A stretch of 45,125 nt of DNA from assembly GCA_022786545.1 (NCBI GenBank), contig JALFXV010000109.1:1-45125 (forward strand), read 5' to 3'. The position numbers were made by a program, and so were the translations under genes. The notes under the pieces are model-generated. The model made no database searches. It was not told the DNA's origin and worked only from the letters and a program-made list of their open reading frames with translations. The first letter of the stretch is position 1. Each line of letters begins with the position of its first letter. Below, in pieces: positions 15,905 through 23,229 of the stretch. The DNA is from Selenomonadaceae bacterium (lineage in GTDB: Bacteria; Bacillota; Negativicutes; Selenomonadales; Selenomonadaceae).

Positions 15905-16789
15905 TTATGCAGATGGCAGGAGCTCCGCCATGAGCTTTCTCTGATAATCCGGATCCGAGGTGGCACGGGTCAGGTCATCCAAGCGCCCTGCCTTGATAAG
16001 AATATTGTTCAGGGTGTTGATGTTATTGATGCCTTGGCGCTCGCCCTCAATTCTGCCTTGGCGCTCGCCCTCGATTCTGCCCTGGCGTTCGCCCTCCAGC
16101 CTGCCCTCGTAAAGGCCCAGTTCCTTGCTTTTTTCCAAAAGTTCATCCCAAATCTTGCTCATGCTGCTCACTCCTTCATCGCTTTCCTTGAATTGCCGGA
16201 CACGCTCTGCAAGTACAGGATAATGCATATCCTTCACCTGGGTACAGAAAAAATCGTGCATCAGCCAGCCAACGGCATCATCACCCCTGTACTCTCCGTT
16301 GACGTATATGATGTGGGCACCGTCATCCACAGGCTGACCGGTTTCCATCACGCAGCGTTCAACATGGTACATAGGCAGGTGGCATCTGAATTTGTCCTTT
16401 TCTGTAATGAAGATGACATAAGTCTCGGCGAGGTTTTCGCCGTATTTGCCAATGTCCTCCTGGCTGGCATCCATGTAGCTGCTGTTGCGGCGTGCACGTC
16501 TGATGCCTGCACCGCTGTCGGCGCGCTGGATTTCTATGTTTACTATTTTACCATCAAATACCGCCCTGATGTCAAGGCGTATTTCCCGCCCCTGCAGGCT
16601 GGTAATGGTGTATTCCACCTGGCTGGAAATAACCTTTAAGTCCGGCTTGTCCAGCACAATCCGCAATACCAGCTCTACGCACTCATCATGCCCCTCAAAT
16701 ACCTTGCGCATGAACTCATCATCAATAAGGCGCAGCTTGTATTTTATGGCATATGCAGCCTGCGCCTTGATTTCCTCCATAGTAATCAA
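15905..16789 (-). CDS. Rpn family recombination-promoting nuclease / PD-(D/E)XK transposase-like protein
   Basis: 294 residues on the minus strand. The middle has the PD-(D/E)XK nuclease pattern of the Rpn/PDDEXK_2 family, with LDIRAVFDGKIVNIEIQR giving the Asp and the E-x-Q pair, and the family region RRARRNSSYMDA after it. The C terminus contains three copies of an 8-residue EGERQGRI-type repeat, also seen as a 24-bp DNA repeat. The start is taken as TTG 16789 because AGAGGAGAG lies six bases upstream; ATG 16780 is the alternative. Such proteins are multi-copy in Selenomonads and are linked to recombination or phage defence. TATAAT precedes it on the minus strand. Confidence 0.85.
   Translation of the reverse strand: MITMEEIKAQAAYAIKYKLRLIDDEFMRKVFEGHDECVELVLRIVLDKPDLKVISSQVEYTITSLQGREIRLDIRAVFDGKIVNIEIQRADSGAGIRRARRNSSYMDASQEDIGKYGENLAETYVIFITEKDKFRCHLPMYHVERCVMETGQPVDDGAHIIYVNGEYRGDDAVGWLMHDFFCTQVKDMHYPVLAERVRQFKESDEGVSSMSKIWDELLEKSKELGLYEGRLEGERQGRIEGERQGRIEGERQGINNINTLNNILIKAGRLDDLTRATSDPDYQRKLMAELLPSA
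16032..16103 (-). repeat. Three tandem 24-bp repeats inside the Rpn gene
   Basis: Units at 16032-16055, 16056-16079 and 16080-16103 start CCTTGGCGCTCGCCCTC on the plus strand, the third more diverged. They encode EGERQGRI-like repeats. Being a multiple of three, copy-number change would leave the frame intact. Confidence 0.85.
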
Positions 16790-17029
16790 GTTAATCTCTC
16801 CTCTAACTAAATGGTACATATATATTATAACATAGATACGGCAATAAGGGAATATATTTTTTGAAAATATGTATAATTGCGTGGGGATTGTATTTTATTA
16901 ATTATATCTTTTTTTGCTCGTCCTATACGGTAGCTGGAATCTAGAAAAGCTGATGAGTATGTCGAAATGACAATAGTTAAAGCAATCATATTAATCAGCT
17001 AAAAAGCGATATTCATCCATGTAAAGTGA

Positions 17030-17075
17030 ATCCCCCCTGGTACGGTGCTTCTGAGCATTATACCAAGGGGGGTGA
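17030..17075 (-). terminator. Hairpin after the XRE regulator gene
   Basis: CCCCCC-TGGTA on one arm pairs with TACCA-A-GGGGGG on the other, with an inner TGCTT/AGCA pairing. It lies just beyond the stop of the minus-strand gene. The T run after it is poor. The rest of the 300-base gap 16790-17088 is AT-rich and holds only the Rpn promoter area. Confidence 0.5.
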
Positions 17076-17088
17076 ATGGTACTGCAGC

Positions 17089-18555
17089 TTAGAGGTAGGT
17101 TTCCCCAAGCTGCTGCAATATATGAAGTGTTTCTTTGCGTGAATAGACAAGACGGCTGTTCTGGATGTATTCCAAGAAGCTGTAAAAAGCATGCAGCAGG
17201 CTTGGCTCGTTGAGAGTCAGGGAGAATGCCATATCTCCGTCTGCATATAGGTAGAGAATAATTTGTGTAGGTGAAAGAGCTTCTACACTGAGTTCCTTTG
17301 GCAAACTGAATTTTGCCGTATCAATGATATGAGGTACCAATGTGCCTGCCTCTATGGCCTGTATCATGTTATGCAGAATACGCTTACGACTGGCTACATC
17401 CAGTGGCCTGTAGAATTGGTCAGGAATTTCTGTAATGCGGCCTGTTTTGAGGAAAAGCTCCAATCCTTCCCGGGTAAAGCAGGAATTAATGACAGTGTTT
17501 TTGGTTTTCATTACCTGGAAGTGAACTGCCATGCGCTGAAGCATTTCTGGTGAAAAATATTCCATGTTTAAATGATTCAAAATAATATCATTATCAATAA
17601 AAGGCGTCATGCAAGGCTGATAGAGAATTGTAAAAATCTGCGGACCAGGCGGAGTGCTGTTTTCTGCCATGAGGACACTTCGCATATACTGCTGGAAAGA
17701 TGTTTTTAGCGAATGGCAGATTGGCATGGTACAGGCAAGTTTCTTTTGGAAGAATGTTCTCATGAAGTTGTTCATTTCAGTATCATCGAAGAGAAGCGCC
17801 TGGCTGGCATCGGTTGAGAAGCAAAGAACATAATCGCTGGTAAGCAGCATACATGGCATGAGAGTCCATTCATTAAATACACTGGTTACATGGTCGTAAT
17901 AGCAGCGAGCCTCAAAGGCCGGGCAGGCCAAAAGGGTTGGCAGAAGCTTTTCCAGGCAACGCAGGTTGTAGCAATTTTCATCATCATTGCCTCTGTCAAA
18001 GCAAATAATATTCTGTATTTTTGCATTAGGGGCAAAGTGCGTCATGGAAGCCAGGCTTTCATACAGGTACTGATAATCTGGCTGTGCTATCAGGCAGACC
18101 TGGCCGTCGTTTTTTTGCAATTCCATCTCCAGCAGAGTTCGGACAAGCTGATTTACATGCGGTTTTTCTCTGATGATTTGCGGGGGAGCGCTCTGATTGG
18201 AAATGATGGTTTTTAAATCTAAGAACAAATTTTCGGGGGGGTGAATGGGGTTAATGGTCAGAAGGGAAGGTTTTACGCAGTCCAGGAGCAGCTGCTGAAC
18301 ATGCTGGAGCTGACGATATGCCGATTCACCACGACGGCTGATTTCATAAGCGGTCATCAGGTCATCTGTATCTGATGGGGAGAGCAGGAGCGTGCGGGCA
18401 ACGGCCATCACTACATTCTTATTGGTAGGAATGCGGTCTCCTTTCATCATCCTGTGTATCATAGTGCGTTCTACACCAGAGGTAATAGCTACCGAGTAGA
18501 TTGTCTGACCACTGTTTTCAATATAGTATTTTAATCTTTTGGCAAATACTGACAT
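17089..18555 (-). CDS. XRE-type helix-turn-helix regulator with large unknown C-terminal domain
   Basis: 488 residues. The first 60 form a lambda-repressor-like HTH (FAKRLKYYIENSGQTIYSVA, then SGVERTMIHRMMKGDRIPT), followed by a helical linker and about 400 residues that I cannot assign; they contain scattered Cys and aromatic residues and no enzyme motif. ATG 18555 follows AAGGATGG; an upstream TTG is possible. It is transcribed away from the secreted-protein cluster, with a shared 256-base promoter region, so it is a candidate regulator of that cluster. A minus-strand TTGCAC-18-TATAAT promoter precedes it. Confidence 0.75.
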   Translation of the reverse strand: MSVFAKRLKYYIENSGQTIYSVAITSGVERTMIHRMMKGDRIPTNKNVVMAVARTLLLSPSDTDDLMTAYEISRRGESAYRQLQHVQQLLLDCVKPSLLTINPIHPPENLFLDLKTIISNQSAPPQIIREKPHVNQLVRTLLEMELQKNDGQVCLIAQPDYQYLYESLASMTHFAPNAKIQNIICFDRGNDDENCYNLRCLEKLLPTLLACPAFEARCYYDHVTSVFNEWTLMPCMLLTSDYVLCFSTDASQALLFDDTEMNNFMRTFFQKKLACTMPICHSLKTSFQQYMRSVLMAENSTPPGPQIFTILYQPCMTPFIDNDIILNHLNMEYFSPEMLQRMAVHFQVMKTKNTVINSCFTREGLELFLKTGRITEIPDQFYRPLDVASRKRILHNMIQAIEAGTLVPHIIDTAKFSLPKELSVEALSPTQIILYLYADGDMAFSLTLNEPSLLHAFYSFLEYIQNSRLVYSRKETLHILQQLGETYL

Positions 18556-18593
18556 AATCAACCATCCTTTTCTACATGGAATGTTCTAAGTAA

Positions 18594-18703
18594 ATTATAT
18601 ACATTCTTTGCCAGCAAGTGCAACGAATTGCATGAAAAACACCTGAAAAAACCTTGTCACACTATTTGTCACATATTGAGAAAGCGGTTTTTAGGGGTAT
18701 AAT
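18594..18703. promoter_or_regulatory. Divergent promoter region with direct repeats
   Basis: Minus strand: TTGCAC (18618-18623), 18 bases, TATAAT (18594-18599), for the XRE gene. Plus strand: TTGAGA (18676-18681), 16 bases, TATAAT (18698-18703), for the secreted cluster. Between them TTGTCAC occurs at 18654 and 18666, a 12-base direct repeat just before the plus-strand -35, a plausible operator. Confidence 0.55.
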
Positions 18704-18811
18704 ATAAAATGTGTAGGAAGTTGCGACTATTTTGATGATATGCTCAATTTCATGCATAAGAGCAAAATATTTCTTAATTTAGAGGAATTTGGGGCGAATG
18801 GGGTGGAAGTT

Positions 18812-19990
18812 ATGTGTAATATATTGGTGAATTTTAAGAGAAAAGCTATAAAACGATTAAGATATTTTGTAGCAGTAGCTGCTATAGCGGTGTTATGCAG
18901 TTCAACTATTCTGTCAGTGGCACAGGCTGCGGATATTCATGGATATCCGACAGTGGCGGTGATGCAGTTTGGTAATAAGGCCATTACCAGCCAGGGATTG
19001 CGGGCGTATGATTTTGACTCGGCATCCGAATATGCTATTTATCAGTTGCTGGCCTCCGGCTGGTTTGATTTGGTGGATTATGAGCAGTTGGGAAATATTG
19101 CTAAAATGCATGAGGTAAATATGTCTGGCATGGTTGACCAGAGTACAGCAGTGCAGCTGGGAAAGTTCGCCGGAGCACAGTTCATGGTAGTGGGGAATGT
19201 CACAGGATTGACTACCAAGCAATCAGGAATTGATTATCAGCATGGCAAAAAGGGTGGTGCTGGTGTTGCTATTCGTACGGTTATTGCCAATGTTGCTATT
19301 CGTATTGTAGATATAGAAACCGGGAAAATTGTAGGTGCTGGTCTTGGCAAGGGAGAATCAACATCATCAAGTGTAGAAATTGTTTTTAAGAAGTATAGAA
19401 AACCGAAAAATATTGTCAATGCAGATATTGACCCATATCTGATTGGCAGTACTACCAACAACAGTGACATAAACACCGATAGCGATGTAAGTGAGGACAG
19501 CGGTCTTAGTGAAATTGGCAATGATACAGAGGACAATAGCCAGAACGATTATGAAAGCATGGAGTCTGCTGAGGGAATATCCGAGGATGAATCCTTGAGT
19601 ACAGGGGATAACGGCTTTGATGAAAATAATACTGATAACGGAACATATAATGTATCAATGGATATCGGTGGTACTTTGATAGATAATAATTTATTAACTC
19701 AATTAGCTGATAACAGTTCAATGGCTCATTTAGTAGATGATGAAAATGGCAGTGATTCAGAAGTATATTATAGTGATACGAATGGATATACTGATGATGT
19801 GGGCACAGAAAGCAGTTCCACTGAGGAGGAAGTGGAAAACTATAGCATAAAAATTGGTTCCCAAAGCTTTTCAGCTGTTCAGGTTCGTAACGCCATCAGC
19901 AAGGCTGTCAGAGATGCAATCTATGGTGACATGGGGCTTATGACCATGCTGAACGATGGCAAAAAGCTGAAGGTTAAAACAGGGTTCTAA
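18812..19990 (+). CDS. Secreted CsgG/TolB-like protein with a long acidic insert
   Basis: 392 residues from ATG 18812 (GGGGTGGAAG upstream); longer in-frame starts lack a site. The N terminus is basic, then hydrophobic (YFVAVAAIAVLCSSTILS) with a VAQA-ADI signal-peptidase site near residue 39. Residues 40-190 follow the CsgG-type pattern: PTVAVMQFGNK, a Q-L-x-x-G-x-F helix, GKFAGAQFMVVGNVTG and VDIETGKIVGAG. Residues about 205-343 are a low-complexity stretch of Asp, Glu, Asn and Ser. The fold then resumes with IKIGSQSFSAVQVRNAISKAV, matching the end of the gene at 22514. CsgG forms the curli pore; function here is unknown. First gene of the cluster. Confidence 0.75.
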   Translation: MCNILVNFKRKAIKRLRYFVAVAAIAVLCSSTILSVAQAADIHGYPTVAVMQFGNKAITSQGLRAYDFDSASEYAIYQLLASGWFDLVDYEQLGNIAKMHEVNMSGMVDQSTAVQLGKFAGAQFMVVGNVTGLTTKQSGIDYQHGKKGGAGVAIRTVIANVAIRIVDIETGKIVGAGLGKGESTSSSVEIVFKKYRKPKNIVNADIDPYLIGSTTNNSDINTDSDVSEDSGLSEIGNDTEDNSQNDYESMESAEGISEDESLSTGDNGFDENNTDNGTYNVSMDIGGTLIDNNLLTQLADNSSMAHLVDDENGSDSEVYYSDTNGYTDDVGTESSSTEEEVENYSIKIGSQSFSAVQVRNAISKAVRDAIYGDMGLMTMLNDGKKLKVKTGF

Positions 19991-20005
19991 GAAAGGATGT
20001 TATTT

Positions 20006-20827
20006 ATGAAAAGAAAGATCGCTTACGTGATATTGGCATCAAGCATTTTATTTGGCAGCAGTACATCATGGGCAGATCAGGCAAAGGCTGATGAGTACAG
20101 GCAGATTTTTGCTTCCGGGCATTATTATCTGGAATATAAGGAAAGCGGCATCAAGAAAACGCTGGCAATTCAGGATGGAATAAGGATGTCTTATAAGCAG
20201 AGCTTTAACGGTGGATTTAATCCATTATCACTGTTTGTGCCATTTGCCCTATTTGGTGGCGGAGGTGTAACTGTTATTCCTGATGCCTACTACGAAGCTG
20301 GAAAATATTATCAGTTTTTTGAAAAGGACAAGGCACAGATGGCAACAGAGCAGGAATTAAAGGATCCGCAAATTGATCCAACAGAAAATTGGTCAACCGT
20401 AAAGTCGCGCCTTGCCTTGCCGGAAGCCTTCAGGATGTTTGCAGGCGGTACGGACAGCTTTGATGGGAGCACCAGTGGCGTGTTTGATTTTGCAGAAAGC
20501 TATCCGGGGGATGGGCAGGAAAAACTTCCGTATGACAAATATGTGCGGCCAGTCAGGAACAAAGGCGGAAAGGTGATTTTTGAATATCAATACTATGTTT
20601 ATTATAAGGATGGCAATATAAGCAAAATTCAGTGTATGTTGCAAAAACCAGGCAAGAAGGCAGAAAATGTGCGTGAGTATACCAGTATCAAGATAAGCTC
20701 TGATATTCCTAAAAATCGGATAACTTTGCCTAAGGGAAGCAAAATTTTTAAGCCGGGCATGGGGGATATGGATGATCTGCTAGATATACCGGTTCCAATG
20801 CATACAGTAGGGGAGGAAACAAAATAA
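20006..20827 (+). CDS. Secreted protein of unknown function (YRQI-type paralogue 1)
   Basis: 273 residues from ATG 20006 with GAAAGGATG upstream. A clear signal peptide ends at SWA-D near residue 23. The mature protein opens ADEYRQIFASGHYYLEY and later has YYEAGKYYQFFEKDKAQMA, then EQELKDP. Both stretches recur in the N-terminal half of the gene at 26229, and the opening resembles the gene at 20827. No known domain or enzyme motif was recognised; it looks beta-rich and periplasmic. Its stop shares one base with the start of the next gene (TAATG), so the two are coupled. Confidence 0.7.
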   Translation: MKRKIAYVILASSILFGSSTSWADQAKADEYRQIFASGHYYLEYKESGIKKTLAIQDGIRMSYKQSFNGGFNPLSLFVPFALFGGGGVTVIPDAYYEAGKYYQFFEKDKAQMATEQELKDPQIDPTENWSTVKSRLALPEAFRMFAGGTDSFDGSTSGVFDFAESYPGDGQEKLPYDKYVRPVRNKGGKVIFEYQYYVYYKDGNISKIQCMLQKPGKKAENVREYTSIKISSDIPKNRITLPKGSKIFKPGMGDMDDLLDIPVPMHTVGEETK

Positions 20828-21648
20828 TGAAATTTAATATTTTTAGAAATATGCTGTTTGCGGGCATAATAGCATGTGTGGCAGGTATTGTGCAGCCTGC
20901 TCTGGCAGCTGATAATCTTGATACATATCGCGATTTATTGCAGAAGCACACCTATACCATTAATTTTGAGTCGATTACGCCTGAGCCGCGGCAGACGGAA
21001 CGCGACAAGGTACACATGCGCAACAAGGTTGAATTTGCCGCGTCAGAAATCAGCGATTTTACTAATCGCCCTATGAAGTGCATAGTAGTAGCCTCGGGAG
21101 ATAACCGCTATGTTGAAGCTGATGCAGGTACGGGATTGGCTACTTGTCAGCTGGTTAAAGGCAATGAAACTTTTAATTTCACTAAGTCTGTCAATGCTGC
21201 AGGGGAAGTTACTTATTATGGGGATAAGAAAGGTTCTGTTACGGCAGAGGCAACGGATAGTGCTTATCAGGATATATATGGCCAGGGTATGGGAGCCAGT
21301 GATATAAGCAGATTGATGAATGCGATTTTGCCAGATGAAAGCCTGCCAGAGGATGCGCCCCATTATCAGAAAATTGGTTCAGGATGGTTGCCGGATGGGA
21401 AAAACTATATAGATTATCGTGGTGATTTTCCAGGCAGTATTGAAGTAATTCGCTACTATTTTGACCAATACGCTTTAGTCAAGATAGCATCTGGAATTTA
21501 TACGCTGAATGAAAATGGAGAAGTGGCAGATGGGCGTCGCTGCATTGTGAAGATTACCAAGTTTGTGCCTGTGGCAGATGAAAATTATTTGAAGCTGCCA
21601 GAAGGATTGAAGGATAATACCAAGCGCAAGAAGGAGGGGGAAAAGTAA
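20827..21648 (+). CDS. Secreted protein of unknown function (paralogue 2)
   Basis: 273 residues with a signal peptide ending near ALA-ADN (residue 28). The mature part starts LDTYRDLLQKHTYTINFES, the same helix-then-strand opening as the neighbouring 20006 product, and has a similar length and a late KITKFVPVADENYLKLPEG segment comparable to the SIKISSDIPKNRITLPKGS of that neighbour. This suggests an old tandem duplication. The tail is Lys/Glu-rich. No domain recognised; expected in the periplasm. Start codon overlaps the previous stop. Confidence 0.7.
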   Translation: MKFNIFRNMLFAGIIACVAGIVQPALAADNLDTYRDLLQKHTYTINFESITPEPRQTERDKVHMRNKVEFAASEISDFTNRPMKCIVVASGDNRYVEADAGTGLATCQLVKGNETFNFTKSVNAAGEVTYYGDKKGSVTAEATDSAYQDIYGQGMGASDISRLMNAILPDESLPEDAPHYQKIGSGWLPDGKNYIDYRGDFPGSIEVIRYYFDQYALVKIASGIYTLNENGEVADGRRCIVKITKFVPVADENYLKLPEGLKDNTKRKKEGEK

Positions 21649-21649
21649 T

Positions 21650-22477
21650 ATGAAACGGAAAATGGCAGCATTTTTTGCATCTCTGGCGATAATGTCAGGC
21701 ATTTGCGGCATAGCAGAACATGCTGAGGCGGCAGGGGAAAGCAATACATGTATAATGTTGAAGTTTGAAGATGATACGCGCTTTGATAAAGTAGATACAG
21801 CAGGCACATTATCAGATTTGATTATGGAAAAGCTGATGAATAGCGGCAGTTTTTCTTTTAAGGAAACCAAGCCTTTGGATAAAAATATGGAAAAGGCTTT
21901 ATACAATGAAAGAGTAGCGGAGTTTCGCAATGCTAGGACAGCAATAAATTCAGGGAACTATAATGTGCTGTTTGAAGGTGCTGGCTTTGCAGAAAATAAG
22001 GCACAAAGCATTGCTTCCGCCAGGCTAGGGCAGATAGTAAGCCCTGCTATAACGCAAGCCATTGGTACGGAAAATAATGCGGAATATCTGATACAGGGAA
22101 CAATTCTTAATTTGGGAACTGGTAACTGGGTAGATCCAGAATGGGCAATTGCTTCAATGGCAAAAAGCTATTTTGCTCCTGGCCTCGGGATGGCACTTGG
22201 CCCGGCAAGTACTTTACTGAATGTAGATACGCAGAAGACTGGTATTGGAGTACAGGCGGATGTGCGTGTAATTAAGGCATCTACTGGCGAAGTTATTTGG
22301 CAGGAGCGTCTGACAGGCAGGGACACGCAGACGAAGTATAATTTTGGCGGCATGATCAGTATTGGCAGTGATAAGGTCAATAATGAGATGTATTTTAAGG
22401 CTGTCAATGATGCCGCACAAATTATAGCCGATACTTTGATTGGCGCTGCTAATGAAGGAAAGCTGTTTGTGAAGTAA
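21650..22477 (+). CDS. Secreted CsgG/TolB-like protein
   Basis: 275 residues, starting one base after the previous stop codon, with a GGAGGGGGAAAAG site. Signal peptide to about residue 27 (AEA-AGE). The mature domain reads NTCIMLKFEDDTRF, TLSDLIMEKLMNSGSF, EYLIQGTILNLGTGNW, then VQADVRVIKASTGEVIWQ and a terminal helix KAVNDAAQIIADTLIG. This is the strand-helix order of CsgG-type or TolB N-terminal domains, which assemble at the outer membrane. It is not a lipoprotein, as no lipobox Cys is seen. Function unknown. Confidence 0.7.
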   Translation: MKRKMAAFFASLAIMSGICGIAEHAEAAGESNTCIMLKFEDDTRFDKVDTAGTLSDLIMEKLMNSGSFSFKETKPLDKNMEKALYNERVAEFRNARTAINSGNYNVLFEGAGFAENKAQSIASARLGQIVSPAITQAIGTENNAEYLIQGTILNLGTGNWVDPEWAIASMAKSYFAPGLGMALGPASTLLNVDTQKTGIGVQADVRVIKASTGEVIWQERLTGRDTQTKYNFGGMISIGSDKVNNEMYFKAVNDAAQIIADTLIGAANEGKLFVK

Positions 22478-22513
22478 CGTTTGCATTAGCGTTTTGGCAA
22501 GGGATGGTTGAAG

Positions 22514-23161
22514 ATGAAAAATTGGCTGTTTTTGATAATGGCATTTATGCTTATGCCAGTGCATTTATGTAGTGCAGAAAAATTTGATATAAGCACGCCG
22601 ATTGCTGTTATGGATTTTGGTGACCGTCCAGATGCTTCTCCGGCGGAAATCAAGGCACACAAGGCTGGGGAAGCATCAAGTGAGTATTTAATTGCGGCAA
22701 TGCTGGGAAAAGGTTTTATCATCCAGGATAAAGACATGGCAATGCTGCAATTAAATGCAGAGGGCATAAGCACCACAGGTATCATAGATCCTGACAGCGC
22801 AGCGAAAATAGGCGAAAGGCTGGGGGTACGATACATTCTTTATGGCAATGTGGCTAATGTAAGCCTAAGTGATATAAGTGGCGGCCTGAATTTTTCTCCT
22901 GGAGTGCTGGGTGTCGACATTTGTACAGTGAAAGCACATATTGTGGCAAGAGTTATGGATGTGCAAACTGGAGATATTGTAATGATGATGAAGGGAGATG
23001 GTTCATCTAAAAGCAGCTATGTAAAAGCTGGTGCAAAAATTCTTAATCAGGAGCAGATTATAACTATCGGTACAACAAGGGTTACTTTGGACAGTGTGCA
23101 CAACGCTATACAAAAAGCCAGTGTCGATGTTGTTAATAAGATGGTTGCTAAGTGTAAGTGA
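22514..23161 (+). CDS. Secreted CsgG/TolB-like protein, short form
   Basis: 215 residues from ATG 22514 (GGGATGG seven bases upstream). Signal peptide ends near CSA-EKF. It is a compact version of the 18812 product: IAVMDFGDR, SEYLIAAMLGKGFIIQDK, TTGIIDPDSAAKIGERLGVR, YILYGNVANVSLS, VMDVQTGDIVMM and ITIGTTRVTLDSVHNAIQKA line up in order with that protein, but the acidic stretch is replaced by about 20 residues. This gives an internal reference for what the unmodified fold looks like. Signal-peptide Cys is not in a convincing lipobox. Confidence 0.72.
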   Translation: MKNWLFLIMAFMLMPVHLCSAEKFDISTPIAVMDFGDRPDASPAEIKAHKAGEASSEYLIAAMLGKGFIIQDKDMAMLQLNAEGISTTGIIDPDSAAKIGERLGVRYILYGNVANVSLSDISGGLNFSPGVLGVDICTVKAHIVARVMDVQTGDIVMMMKGDGSSKSSYVKAGAKILNQEQIITIGTTRVTLDSVHNAIQKASVDVVNKMVAKCK

Positions 23162-23229
23162 TGCGGGAAGGAGGAGTTTTGGTAATATTGAGTTAGTGTA
23201 ATATGTTTATAGAAAGGAGTATTGTTATT

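Noticed and set aside
16032-16103. CRISPR-like short repeats
   Set aside because: The three units are directly adjacent with no spacers and encode a protein repeat. No CRISPR array was seen anywhere in the window.
15842-16639. 265-residue plus-strand ORF opposite the Rpn gene
   Set aside because: The minus-strand frame carries the nuclease motif and the ribosome site; this one is a shadow, including its repeat of Ala and Leu residues.
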